A stretch of DNA of 35,386 nt, taken from contig JAPLUM010000660.1 of NCBI GenBank assembly GCA_026397605.1, forward strand, positions 1 through 35,386. Direction: 5' to 3'. Positions 1-8,514 of the stretch are shown here, piece by piece. How positions within the stretch are numbered: the stretch's first letter is position 1; the number at the start of each line of letters is the position of its first letter. The notes beneath the pieces are model-generated. The model did no database searches. It was not told where the DNA came from and was given only the letters and a program-made list of their open reading frames with translations. This stretch comes from Verrucomicrobiota bacterium (lineage in GTDB: Bacteria > Verrucomicrobiota > Verrucomicrobiia > Verrucomicrobiales > Verrucomicrobiaceae). The position numbers and the translations under genes were made by a program.

Positions 1-2
1 CC

Positions 3-1826
3 TCACTGCTGGGCAGCTTTTGGATCGGACTCTGGTTTGACATCTTAGCCGCCTGCTATGCGGTAGTGCCGTGGTTTCTACTGACCCTACTTTTACCCGT
101 GGCACTCTGGCAGAGCAAAGCCAGCCGCTGGGTGGTCTCTGCGCTGCTGCTCATCTATGCCGTGGCCTTCATCTTTATCGGTGTCTCTGAGTGGCTCTTC
201 TGGGATGAGTTCCAGGTGCGGTTTAATTTCATCGCGGTGGATTACCTCGTCTTTACCCAGGAAGTGATGGATAACATCCGGCAGTCCTACCCGATGCCTC
301 TGATCTATGCGGGGCTAGCCGCTGTAGGCTCAGGCATCGTCTGGGCAGCCTGGAAGATCGGAGCCGTGAGCTGGGTCTGCGCGGGGGATAGCCGCTGGAA
401 AATGCGCCTGCTTCCCACCCTCGGTATTGCTGTCACCGTGGTGGGCATTTCCTATGGCTTCTCGCAGTCGCAGCTCCCGCGTTTCACCAACGAGTTCAAT
501 CGAGAGCTGGCCAAAGATGGGCCTTATGCCTTCTGCGCTGCTTTTTGGGAGAGTGAGATCGACTACGAGCGCTTCTATCTCAAACAAGACATCAAGGTCG
601 CTTTAGCACGTGCCAAAGAACTGCTCACCCTGAGCGATACACCGCCTGCTAGCGATGATCCGACTGATCTACGCCGTCTGATCAAACACGAAGGCCCTGA
701 AAAGAAGCATAACGTGGTTTTCATCTCCGTGGAGAGCCTCAGCGCTGCCTTTATGAGTCACTTCAAGGTGAACTTTAAAATGCGCTCTTACCTCACGCCA
801 AACCTCGACCGTCTGGCTGATGAGGGAATCCTCTTCACCCATCTCTACGCCACCGGCACACGCACTGTCCGTGGTTTAGAGGCTCTCACCCTCAGCGTGC
901 CACCCACACCGGGTCAATCCATCGTCTGGCGACCGAAGAACACGAATCTCTTCACCGCTGGCTCCGTCTTCCGCGCGCATGGTTACGATACCAGCTACCT
1001 GTATGGTGGAGATGCCATGTTTGATAACATGAACACCTACTTCAGCCGCAACAACTACCGCGTCATCGACCGTGGCACCAAGCCGAAGAGTGAGATCACC
1101 TTCCAAAATGCCTTGGGTGTGGCGGATGAAGATCTCTTCCGCTGGGCAGAGCAGGAGGCCGATGCCAATCATGCGGCTAACAAACCTTTCTTCATGCATG
1201 TCATGACCGTCTCCAATCACCGGCCCTTCACCTTTCCCGCCAACCGGATCGACCTACCGCAAGGCAGCCGTGATGCCGCCGTGAAGTACACCGACTGGTG
1301 CATCGGCGACTTTTTAGAAAAGGCCAAATCCAAGCCCTGGTTTGCTAATACGATCTTTGTCGTCGTGGCCGATCACTGCCATGGCAGCGCTGGCAAAGTG
1401 GAGCTAGACGTCACCAAGTATCACATCCCCTGCATCATCTGGAATCCCCAGCTCATCCAGCCGCGCTCCTATGACCGCCTCTGCAGCCAGATCGATATGG
1501 TGCCCACCCTGCTCGGCATGATGAACTGGAGCTACACCACGCGGAACTTTGGCCAAGACGTCTTCTCCCCCGGCTACACCCCGGACAAAGAGCGCATCTA
1601 CGTGTCGAACTACCAAAAGATCGCCTACATCACCCAGGGAAACTTTGCCATGCTGAAGCCCAAGCAAGAATCCACGCTCGGCAAAGTCGAACTCAAGGTC
1701 GGCAACATCACGCTTGATAAAACCGGCACCCTCAAGCACCAGCTCGATGACACCATCTCCCTCTACCAGTCCGCCTCCTGGCTCTTCCGCAATGAACATC
1801 TGGGTGCAGCAACTAACATGCCTTAG
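3..1826 (+). CDS. LTA synthase-type sulfatase (alkaline phosphatase superfamily), 5' partial
   Basis: The reading frame is open back to the first bases of the window, with residues such as GLWFD upstream of the GTG at 66. The true start therefore lies outside and the GTG is not it. The N-terminal part is hydrophobic with several membrane segments, followed by an extracytoplasmic hydrolase domain. Numbering from the GTG, the domain opens with NVVFISVES near residue 217. It then has GTRTVRG, which carries the presumed nucleophilic Thr, NHRPF, and the metal-site motif VVADHCH near residue 440. This is the layout of the LtaS/MdoB group (COG1368), which transfers or hydrolyses phosphoglycerol-type groups at the outer face of the inner membrane. 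In a Gram-negative host the likely substrate is a periplasmic glycan or phospholipid headgroup, but this is inferred. It converges on the histidine kinase gene with only 15 bases between the stops. Family assignment is firm; substrate is unknown. Confidence 0.88.
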   Translation, partial: SLLGSFWIGLWFDILAACYAVVPWFLLTLLLPVALWQSKASRWVVSALLLIYAVAFIFIGVSEWLFWDEFQVRFNFIAVDYLVFTQEVMDNIRQSYPMPLIYAGLAAVGSGIVWAAWKIGAVSWVCAGDSRWKMRLLPTLGIAVTVVGISYGFSQSQLPRFTNEFNRELAKDGPYAFCAAFWESEIDYERFYLKQDIKVALARAKELLTLSDTPPASDDPTDLRRLIKHEGPEKKHNVVFISVESLSAAFMSHFKVNFKMRSYLTPNLDRLADEGILFTHLYATGTRTVRGLEALTLSVPPTPGQSIVWRPKNTNLFTAGSVFRAHGYDTSYLYGGDAMFDNMNTYFSRNNYRVIDRGTKPKSEITFQNALGVADEDLFRWAEQEADANHAANKPFFMHVMTVSNHRPFTFPANRIDLPQGSRDAAVKYTDWCIGDFLEKAKSKPWFANTIFVVVADHCHGSAGKVELDVTKYHIPCIIWNPQLIQPRSYDRLCSQIDMVPTLLGMMNWSYTTRNFGQDVFSPGYTPDKERIYVSNYQKIAYITQGNFAMLKPKQESTLGKVELKVGNITLDKTGTLKHQLDDTISLYQSASWLFRNEHLGAATNMP

Positions 1827-1841
1827 AAAGGTTAGCCAACA

Positions 1842-3146
1842 TCAAGCTGTCTGCATTCGCGCTGGCACGACGGCCTCAATAAACACGCCGTGGGGCTGGG
1901 CAGTCGTTACGCTGAGTTCACCGCCGCATTGACGGGCGCGGGCGCGCATGCCGACCATTCCGAGACTCGGAGGGGAGACAGACTCATCCAGCGGCAGGCC
2001 TTTGCCGTCATCGATGATACTCAGGCGGATGTTATTCTCCTCAAGAGCCAGCTTGATACTCACGCAGCTCGCCTCGGCATGGCGTGCGATGTTTGTCAGT
2101 GCCTCCTGAGCGATGCGGAAGAGGTGCGTTTCAGTTTCATCTGCAAAGCGGCCTGGACAAGTGCAATCGCAGTCCACCTTGATTCGCGTGCGTTGAGCAA
2201 ATTTTTCAGCCAACCAGCGCAGACCAGCTTCGAGGCCAAAATCATCAAGAATGACCGGACGGAGTAGCTGTGAGAGCTCGCGCACGTTGGCGATAGATTC
2301 ATCGACGAGGTGCAGGCAATCGGTGCGGAGTGAATCGAGATCGTGGGTACTGCCTCGCGTCAGATTGGAGCGCACTGCTGCGAGTGATTGGCCCAGCTCG
2401 TCATGCAGCTCATGGGAAAAGCGCCGCGCGGCCTCTTCCTGCGTTTGCAGCATGTGCCAGGAGACGCGGTTCAGCTCATCCGATTGCCAGCGGATTCGCT
2501 GGAGGCTTTTGCGAGTGAAGCCGACTGTCAGCAGCGCACAAATCAACGCGAGGATGAAACTGGAGCCTAGGAGCAACGCGGCGTCATCACCCAAATCCTG
2601 CGATTGCTGCTCGATCTGGCGCTCCGCAGCGGCAAGCCGGTCAGAGCTGGCCTTGATGAGTTTGGTCACTAGATCGACGACATGATCATGATGCTTGAAC
2701 AAAGATTCCAAATTCTCGCGAGAAACGGCGGCCCGCTTTTCTAAGACGCGATGAGCTTCATCTGTGAAGGCTCTTACGCTGGATTCCAAATCGAGCCACA
2801 GTTCCTGGCCAACAGCTTCCTGGGCCTCGCTGGAGAGACGCGCGAGCTGCTTGTCGCTCCTATCAAGATCCCGCAGCAGCAAGGCATGGTCCGGCGGCTG
2901 CGGATGAAACTGCGCTAGTTGATGCAGCACCTCCGTCATCGTATTTTCCTCCATTTGCACGTCATGCACGAGGCGGGCGATGAGGAGCTGGTCACGCGCC
3001 AGCGCCGCCACGCTACTGCGGATGCGCTGGCTCTGCCGCACGGCGATGAGTCCCGCCGCGCCAAGTAGCATCATGACCAATAGGAAACCCAGTGCCAGCA
3101 CACGCAGCACATTGCTCTCGGTGATGCGGAGGAAGGAGAAGCGCAT
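1842..3146 (-). CDS. NarL-family sensor histidine kinase
   Basis: A 434-residue membrane kinase. Transmembrane segment 1 lies at about residues 14-36. A helical, coiled-coil-like periplasmic region of roughly 150 residues follows (MCP four-helix-bundle type, with no recognisable ligand pocket). Transmembrane segment 2 is at about 188-210. The cytoplasmic part has a HisKA_3 dimerisation box HELHDELGQ, with H248 the expected phosphorylated residue. The HATPase domain follows with an N box around N352 (AQEALTN), DDGKG near 379, and the glycine-rich GMVGMRARA near 396. The gene lies 9 bases downstream of a LuxR-type response regulator on the same strand. The start has no good Shine-Dalgarno sequence, so translation is probably coupled. 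It is expected to sense an envelope signal and phosphorylate that regulator; the signal cannot be read from the sequence. Confidence 0.92.
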   Translation of the reverse strand: MRFSFLRITESNVLRVLALGFLLVMMLLGAAGLIAVRQSQRIRSSVAALARDQLLIARLVHDVQMEENTMTEVLHQLAQFHPQPPDHALLLRDLDRSDKQLARLSSEAQEAVGQELWLDLESSVRAFTDEAHRVLEKRAAVSRENLESLFKHHDHVVDLVTKLIKASSDRLAAAERQIEQQSQDLGDDAALLLGSSFILALICALLTVGFTRKSLQRIRWQSDELNRVSWHMLQTQEEAARRFSHELHDELGQSLAAVRSNLTRGSTHDLDSLRTDCLHLVDESIANVRELSQLLRPVILDDFGLEAGLRWLAEKFAQRTRIKVDCDCTCPGRFADETETHLFRIAQEALTNIARHAEASCVSIKLALEENNIRLSIIDDGKGLPLDESVSPPSLGMVGMRARARQCGGELSVTTAQPHGVFIEAVVPARMQTA

Positions 3147-3155
3147 AACGAAAGG

Positions 3156-3797
3156 TCAGTCGATGAGGCCATTGCGAATGGCAAAGCGCACCAGCTCGCC
3201 GATGGAGTGCAGGTTCAGCTTTTCCATGATGCGTCCGCGGTGCGCCTCGACGGTGTAAACGCTCAAATTGAGCGAGGTGGCGATCTCTTTGTTCGTCCTG
3301 CTCTCGGCAATCATTTGCAGCACCTCACGCTCACGCGGTGAAAGCAGATCTATGGGATTGGTGACGTGTTTTCGGTAGTCATCGAGCACGGCGTCGCTGA
3401 CTTCGGGACTGAGCCAGCCTTTTCCGACGGCCACGGCACGCACCGCGGCGAGGAAGTCCTTTTCATCGCAATCCTTGAGCAGGTAACCCTTTGCTCCAGC
3501 ACGCAGCATCTCACGCACATAGACGCCATCTTTCTGCATGCTAAGGGCGAGGATACGCGTCTTTGGCAGCATCTTCGTGATCTGCCGAGCGGCCTCAATG
3601 CCATTGAGCTCCGGCATCGTTACATCCATCACTACCAAATCTGGCGTAAGTTTTTCTGCCATCTCGACGGCTTCACGGCCATTCGACGCCTCACCAACGA
3701 CTTCCATGTCCCACTGCGCAGCGAGTAGTGCCCGAAAGCCGCTGCGCACAATGCTGTGATCATCAGCGAGAAGGATACGAGTTTGTTTGGCGGCCAT
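3156..3797 (-). CDS. LuxR/NarL-family response regulator
   Basis: A 213-residue two-domain regulator. The receiver has the acidic pair D12/D13, phospho-acceptor D58 (in VVMDVTMP) and conserved K108 in GYLLKD. A LuxR-type helix-turn-helix follows from about residue 148 (LSPREREVL, then NKEIATSLNLSVYTVEAH). The open frame extends 42 codons upstream of the ATG at 3797. That extension reads as unstructured, and the receiver fold begins directly after this ATG (AKQTRILLADDH), so the internal start was chosen. It is the first gene of a pair with the kinase downstream (9 bases between them) and presumably controls genes in response to it. Divergent placement next to the DUF1553 gene makes the shared upstream region a possible target, but no operator was identified. 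Confidence 0.92.
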   Translation of the reverse strand: MAAKQTRILLADDHSIVRSGFRALLAAQWDMEVVGEASNGREAVEMAEKLTPDLVVMDVTMPELNGIEAARQITKMLPKTRILALSMQKDGVYVREMLRAGAKGYLLKDCDEKDFLAAVRAVAVGKGWLSPEVSDAVLDDYRKHVTNPIDLLSPREREVLQMIAESRTNKEIATSLNLSVYTVEAHRGRIMEKLNLHSIGELVRFAIRNGLID

Positions 3798-4145
3798 GTA
3801 ACCGAAACGTAGGTCGCATGGCGCAAAGCGCAAAAGATCAAAGGAAAAATCCCCGCTGGAGATCGGCCAGACATTTTGAGAACCGGATGGATTCAAGCAT
3901 GAGTTGTCATTCACCTGCGCCACTCGATTTTATCATCACCGTGACGATAGGCCCCTCCCTTTCCTTTATCCTCGTCTTTGTAATTGTGTGGAATATTTCG
4001 GTCGCGACGCTTTGGGCTTCAAGGCCTGAAACCGCTTCTCAGCAGCCGTCCGTTGCCTGCCAAAAGAAACTCACAGGACGAAGAATATCAGGATTATCCA
4101 AAGCCTATGCCTGTACCTTGCATGTTCAGCGGCGTTTCTTTCTGT
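3798..4145. other. Divergent intergenic region, probable promoters in both directions
   Basis: About 350 bases separate the response regulator start from the chosen start of the cytochrome gene. The stretch is more AT-rich than its neighbours and must carry leftward and rightward promoters if both genes are transcribed from here. I see a short hairpin GCGC-AAA-GCGC near 3829 and a 9-base palindrome TCACCGTGA near 3937. I see no convincing -35/-10 pair, riboswitch or RNA gene. Open frames crossing it do not resemble proteins. Confidence 0.45.
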
Positions 4146-7085
4146 ATGCTTCGTCAGATGTTGAAAATTTTGCTACCACTCTTCATAGCTACCGCTGCTC
4201 AGGCAGAGGCGGTCAGCTTTAGCCGTGAGGTGTTGCCGCTGCTTTCGGACAACTGCCTTGCCTGCCACGGTCAGGATGAAGGGCATCGCAAAGCCGATCT
4301 GCGGCTCGATACGCAGGAAGGCGCGCGTGAGGCCATCCAATCGGGCGATCTCATTGCTCGCATTATTTCCGATGATCCTGAGGAGATCATGCCGCCGCCA
4401 AAGTCGCATAAACCCAAGCTAAGCAGCGAGCAGATCACCACGCTGAAGCGCTGGATCGCGGAAGGTGCCAAGTGGGGCAAGCATTGGTCTTTTGAAAAGC
4501 CTGTCAAACTGCCCACGCAGGGAAATGCAGTGGATTTCTTCGTGAAAGCCAAGCTCGCTTCCAAAGGCCTGACGCTTTCCAAACCTGCAGCCCCGCATAC
4601 GCTGAAACGGCGACTGTCGTTTGATCTCACGGGGTTGCCACCCTCACCCGATCAAACGGTTGATAGCCTTTTGGCCTCGCCGCACTTTGGCGAGCGCATG
4701 GCCATGTGGTGGCTGGATGCAGCGCGTTATTCGGACACGGATGGCTTCCAATCCGATGCCACGCGCACCAATTGGGCCTGGCGGGATTACGTGGTCGAGT
4801 CCTTCAATGCGAACAAACCTTTCGATCAGTTCACGCTGGAGCAGTTCGCGGGTGATTTGCTGCCGAATGCCACGCCCGAGCAAAGAATCGCGACGTGCTT
4901 TCATCGCAATCACATGACCAATGGCGAAGGGGGTCGCGACAAGGAGGAGTCGCGAATCGATTACGTCATCGACCGCGTGAACACGATGGGCACCGTCTGG
5001 CTTGGACTCACACTCGGCTGCACACAGTGCCACTCCCATAAGTTCGATCCCATCACGCACTCGGACTACTACAGCCTGAATGCGTTCTTTAACAGCATCG
5101 ACGAAGACGGTGCCGCTGGCACGGCTGCGAAGCCCTATCTGAGCTATCAATCACCGCATGCCAAGCGCGCTGTCACGGAGGCGCAGCAGCTCGTCGATCA
5201 GCGCAAGCCCATCGAGGTCAAGGCACGTCAGGAAGCAGAGAAACCTTTCGCGAAATGGCTCAGTGATCGTCAAAACGACGTGAAGGCTGATTTCCAAGCA
5301 TGGCATGTTGTGCGTGGCCTTCTGGAGTCTCAGGAAGGAACTAAGCTGGCTCAAGATAAACACGCCGTCGTCAGCGCCAGTGGCCCGAATCCAAAGCAAG
5401 ACGACTATCGGCTCATAGCGCCGATCAAACTGCCGCGCATCACTGGTTTGAAGCTCGAAGTGCTGCCGCAAGGCGGCGTGCTCTCTCGCGGTAAGACGGG
5501 CGAATTCATCCTCACCGACATCAAGGTGCAAGTGCGGAGTCAGGGCAGCTCGCAGATCCGCGACATCCTCGTGAAAGGTGCTGTGGCGGATACAAAGGTC
5601 GAAGGCAAAGCGCGAGAGTATGGCGACGTGAAAGGCACGCTCGACGATGATCCGCGCAATGGCTGGACCACCAAAGGCTTCCCCAAAGATCAGCCACACA
5701 CGGCGCATTATGCTTTGGCCGAGCCACTGGTCCTGGAGAGCGATGAGCAGCTCATCTTCGAGCTGCGCCAGCGCTCCACCGATGGCGATGCCAACATCGC
5801 CAAGTTCCGACTTTCCGCATCCGATCAACCTGGGCCAGCCGTGCGTGAGCTTGCTTCTTCACCTCTCGAACAACTCGCCAAAGGTCAAATCGAGCGAGAT
5901 CGGCTTATGGCGCAGTTTCTCGAAGACCACGCGCCGTATCAAGTGGCCAAGGCATCGCTCGACCGCGCCACGGCGCAGCTCAAAGAAGTCACCACTGCCG
6001 CAGGCAAACTGAACGTCATGGTCCTCGCCGAGCGCAAAGAGCCACGCGATACGCATGTGCTGGTTCGTGGCGTTTGGGATAAAAAAGGCGATGTCGTGAA
6101 GCGTGACGTGCCTGCCGCCATTGCGCCCTGGCCTGCGGAACTCACAAGGGATCGCTTGGGTCTCGCAAGGTGGCTGACCTCAAAGGACAACCCGCTCACG
6201 GCCCGTGTGTTCGTCAACAATCTCTGGCAGATGTTCTTCGGCGCAGGGCTCGTGCGCACGCCGGATGATTTTGGTCTTCAAGGCCAGCGTCCGACGCATC
6301 CTGAGTTGCTTGATTGGCTCGCCGTGGATTTTATGGAGAGCGGCTGGGATGTGAAGCAGCTGATTAAGACCATCGTGACGAGTGAGACTTACCAGCAGAG
6401 TTCTGAGTTCGTCGTTCGGGGTTCATCGCTTTCTGGAAGCGCTCCTGACGGGCTAAAGCCCGAACTACAAACGGATGCCTCGAATCTCCTGCTCTCACGC
6501 GGCCCGCGTTTCCGTTTACCTGCCTGGATGCTGCGTGATGCGGCGCTCGCAGCGTCTGGTTTGCTGAATCCAGCGCTCGGTGGACCGCCTGTGCGTCCAC
6601 ATCAACCCGAAGGCGTGTGGGAAGAGATCTTCATGGGGCGGCTCACCTATGCACCCAGCCAGGGAGCCGCTCAGCATCGACGCACCCTGTATGCTTTTTG
6701 GCGCCGCAGCATCGCGCCGACGTTCTTGTTCGACAGCGCCCAGCGTCGCGTGTGTGAAGTGTCGATGACACGCACCAACACACCGCTGCAAGCACTCACG
6801 CTCTTGAACGACGAAACCATGATGGAAGCCGCACAAGCACTGGCCAAGCGCATGTTGGCCACCAAAAGTGAGGGCCGGCTTCAACAGCTCTATGAGGCCG
6901 TCTTAGACCGTCAAGCCAGCCCGCAGGAGCTTGCCGTGCTTCAGCGTGAACTCGACCGCGCTTTGAGTTATTACCAGACTCATCCGAGCGACGCGGCGAA
7001 ACTCCAATCCACGCCCGAACTCGCTGCACACACCCTGATCGCCAGTTTAGTGCTCAACCTCGACGAAGCCATCACCCATGAGTGA
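4146..7085 (+). CDS. PSD1-type cytochrome c protein (PSCyt1, DUF1549, DUF1553)
   Basis: A 979-residue secreted protein from the chosen ATG. Its first 25 residues form a signal peptide (MLRQMLKILLPLF, cleavage after an AQA-like site). An in-frame ATG at 4158 is an equal alternative, and the longer open frame from 3984 lacks protein-like sequence. A PSCyt1 domain has haem motif CLACH (C37, C40, H41). DUF1549 contains the second CxxCH, CTQCH (C292, C295, H296), followed by SHKFDPITHSDYY. After a variable beta-rich region, DUF1553 starts near residue 665 (RLGLARWLTSKDNPLTARVFVN) and ends with the typical NTPLQALTLLND segment. The family is abundant in Planctomycetes and Verrucomicrobia and is linked to polysaccharide or sugar use; its exact redox reaction is unproven. 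It overlaps the DUF1501 gene by 8 bases (ATGAGTGA), which implies co-translation. Residues about 757-783 form an unusual insertion encoded by a double hairpin, described separately. Confidence 0.9.
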   Translation: MLRQMLKILLPLFIATAAQAEAVSFSREVLPLLSDNCLACHGQDEGHRKADLRLDTQEGAREAIQSGDLIARIISDDPEEIMPPPKSHKPKLSSEQITTLKRWIAEGAKWGKHWSFEKPVKLPTQGNAVDFFVKAKLASKGLTLSKPAAPHTLKRRLSFDLTGLPPSPDQTVDSLLASPHFGERMAMWWLDAARYSDTDGFQSDATRTNWAWRDYVVESFNANKPFDQFTLEQFAGDLLPNATPEQRIATCFHRNHMTNGEGGRDKEESRIDYVIDRVNTMGTVWLGLTLGCTQCHSHKFDPITHSDYYSLNAFFNSIDEDGAAGTAAKPYLSYQSPHAKRAVTEAQQLVDQRKPIEVKARQEAEKPFAKWLSDRQNDVKADFQAWHVVRGLLESQEGTKLAQDKHAVVSASGPNPKQDDYRLIAPIKLPRITGLKLEVLPQGGVLSRGKTGEFILTDIKVQVRSQGSSQIRDILVKGAVADTKVEGKAREYGDVKGTLDDDPRNGWTTKGFPKDQPHTAHYALAEPLVLESDEQLIFELRQRSTDGDANIAKFRLSASDQPGPAVRELASSPLEQLAKGQIERDRLMAQFLEDHAPYQVAKASLDRATAQLKEVTTAAGKLNVMVLAERKEPRDTHVLVRGVWDKKGDVVKRDVPAAIAPWPAELTRDRLGLARWLTSKDNPLTARVFVNNLWQMFFGAGLVRTPDDFGLQGQRPTHPELLDWLAVDFMESGWDVKQLIKTIVTSETYQQSSEFVVRGSSLSGSAPDGLKPELQTDASNLLLSRGPRFRLPAWMLRDAALAASGLLNPALGGPPVRPHQPEGVWEEIFMGRLTYAPSQGAAQHRRTLYAFWRRSIAPTFLFDSAQRRVCEVSMTRTNTPLQALTLLNDETMMEAAQALAKRMLATKSEGRLQQLYEAVLDRQASPQELAVLQRELDRALSYYQTHPSDAAKLQSTPELAAHTLIASLVLNLDEAITHE
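6414..6467. repeat. REP-like double hairpin inside the DUF1553 coding sequence
   Basis: Two adjacent perfect stems are visible: CGCTT-TCTGG-AAGCG at 6427-6441 and CGGGCT-AA-AGCCCG at 6449-6462. GTTCGGG at 6414-6420 can also pair with CCCGAAC at 6459-6465, so alternative folds compete. The element reads through in frame as about 25 residues (EFVVRGSS... to ...LQTDAS). These sit between the QQSS and the NLLLSRGPRFRL segments that are normally closer together in DUF1553 proteins. A related hairpin, GGGCTTCAGCCC, occurs outside genes near 22919. Calling it REP-like is inferred from shape and sequence. Confidence 0.6.
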
Positions 7086-8499
7086 ATCATCCCTCCGCAC
7101 CACACGCCGCTACTTCCTCGGCCAATGCACTGGCGTTTCTGTAGGTGCGATGGCGCTGCATGCAATGGGTCAGCAGGAGTCTGTTGGGCTGCCGCAGTTA
7201 CCACATTTTGCAGCCAAGGCAAAACGGGTGATCTTCCTCACGCAGTCCGGTGGGCCATCGCAGTTGGAGTTGTTTGATCACAAACCAGGGCTCATGCAGT
7301 GGGCAGGTAAAGAGTTGCCCGAGTCGGTGCGCCAGGGTCAGCGACTCACGACGATGACCTCCGGCCAAAAGCAGCTCATCCTACCAGGCATCACGAAATT
7401 TTCCCGCCATGGACAGAGCGGCGCGACCGTCAGCGAGTGGCTTCCGCATACTGGTGAGGTGGCGGATGACCTGTGCTTCATCAAGTCGATGACAACCGAT
7501 CAAATCAATCACGCGCCAGCGATGACGCAGTTTTTGACCGGACACCAACTTCCCGGCAGACCGAGCATGGGCGCATGGATCAGTTACGGCCTGGGCAGCA
7601 TGAATCGTAACCTGCCGGACTACCTCGTGCTCATCTCCAAGATGCAGCGTCCGAGCGATCAACCGCTCTACGATCACTATTGGGGCAGCGGTTTTTTACC
7701 TTCGCGTTATCAAGGAGTGAAGCTGCGCAATTCAAAGGACCCTGTGCTCTATCTAACCGATCCCGAGGGCCTCCCGCGTCATCTGCGCCGAGGCATGCTG
7801 GATGGGCTGGCGGAGCTGAATCAAATGCGCTTTGAACAAACGCATGATCCTGAGATCACCACGCGCATCCGCCAGTATGAGATGGCTTATCGCATGCAGG
7901 CGAGTGTGCCTGAGCTAACAGACCTGAGCGACGAACCGGATCATGTTTTCGACATGTATGGTCCAGATTCACGGCGTGCGGGAAGTTACGCGGCGAACTG
8001 CATCCTTGCACGGCGGCTGGCCGAGCGTGGCGTGCGTTTCATCCAGCTTTTTCATCCTGATTGGGATCATCACAGTCGTCTACCGAGCTGGTGCAGTGCG
8101 CGTTGTCGCGATACCGATCAACCCAGTGCGGCCTTGATCAAAGACTTGAAGCAACGCGGCATGTTGGATGAAACCCTCATCATCTGGGGTGGTGAATTCG
8201 GTCGTGGTGTCGCTGGCCAAGGCAAATGGGACAGCCCCGAAGCTGGACGCGATCATCACCCTCGCTGCTTCACGATGTGGATGGCCGGTGGCGGTGTGAA
8301 ACACGGCACGACGTATGGCGCAACGGACGACTTCAGCTACAACGTTGCCGAAAAGCCAGTCCATGTGCGCGACCTACACGCCACGGTCATGCATCAACTC
8401 GGCATCGACCACGAACGCTTCACCTTCCGATCCCAGGGCCTCGACTTCCGCCTCACCGGCGTGGAGCCGAGTCAGGTGGTGAAAGACGTTCTCGCATGA
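7078..8499 (+). CDS. DUF1501 family Tat-exported protein
   Basis: A 473-residue protein beginning with a twin-arginine signal (TTRRYFLGQ, R10-R11, then a hydrophobic stretch), so it is exported folded. The DUF1501 domain is shown by VIFLTQSGGPSQLELFDHKP near residue 50, PDWDHHS near 325, the GGEFGR motif, and AGRDHHPRCFTMWMAGGG with VKHGTTYG and VHVRDLHATVMHQLGID towards the end. DUF1501 belongs to the alkaline phosphatase/sulfatase-like superfamily; its substrate is unknown. The ATG overlaps the end of the DUF1553 gene by 8 bases, the standard pairing in Planctomycetes and Verrucomicrobia. The two proteins probably act together in the periplasm on one sugar-derived substrate. The gene ends 15 bases before the stop of the convergent isomerase gene. 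Confidence 0.9.
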   Translation: MSESSLRTTRRYFLGQCTGVSVGAMALHAMGQQESVGLPQLPHFAAKAKRVIFLTQSGGPSQLELFDHKPGLMQWAGKELPESVRQGQRLTTMTSGQKQLILPGITKFSRHGQSGATVSEWLPHTGEVADDLCFIKSMTTDQINHAPAMTQFLTGHQLPGRPSMGAWISYGLGSMNRNLPDYLVLISKMQRPSDQPLYDHYWGSGFLPSRYQGVKLRNSKDPVLYLTDPEGLPRHLRRGMLDGLAELNQMRFEQTHDPEITTRIRQYEMAYRMQASVPELTDLSDEPDHVFDMYGPDSRRAGSYAANCILARRLAERGVRFIQLFHPDWDHHSRLPSWCSARCRDTDQPSAALIKDLKQRGMLDETLIIWGGEFGRGVAGQGKWDSPEAGRDHHPRCFTMWMAGGGVKHGTTYGATDDFSYNVAEKPVHVRDLHATVMHQLGIDHERFTFRSQGLDFRLTGVEPSQVVKDVLA

Positions 8500-8514
8500 T
8501 GCAGACGGTCACGC

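Noticed and set aside
66-68. GTG at 66 as start of the sulfatase
   Set aside because: The frame is open with family-like residues (GLWFD) upstream to the window edge.
1827-1841. Terminator between the sulfatase and kinase stops
   Set aside because: Only 15 bases separate the stops and no stable stem is present.
3728-4222. 164-codon open frame across the response regulator/cytochrome gap
   Set aside because: It overlaps two well-supported genes and has a random-looking Arg/Ser/Cys-rich composition.
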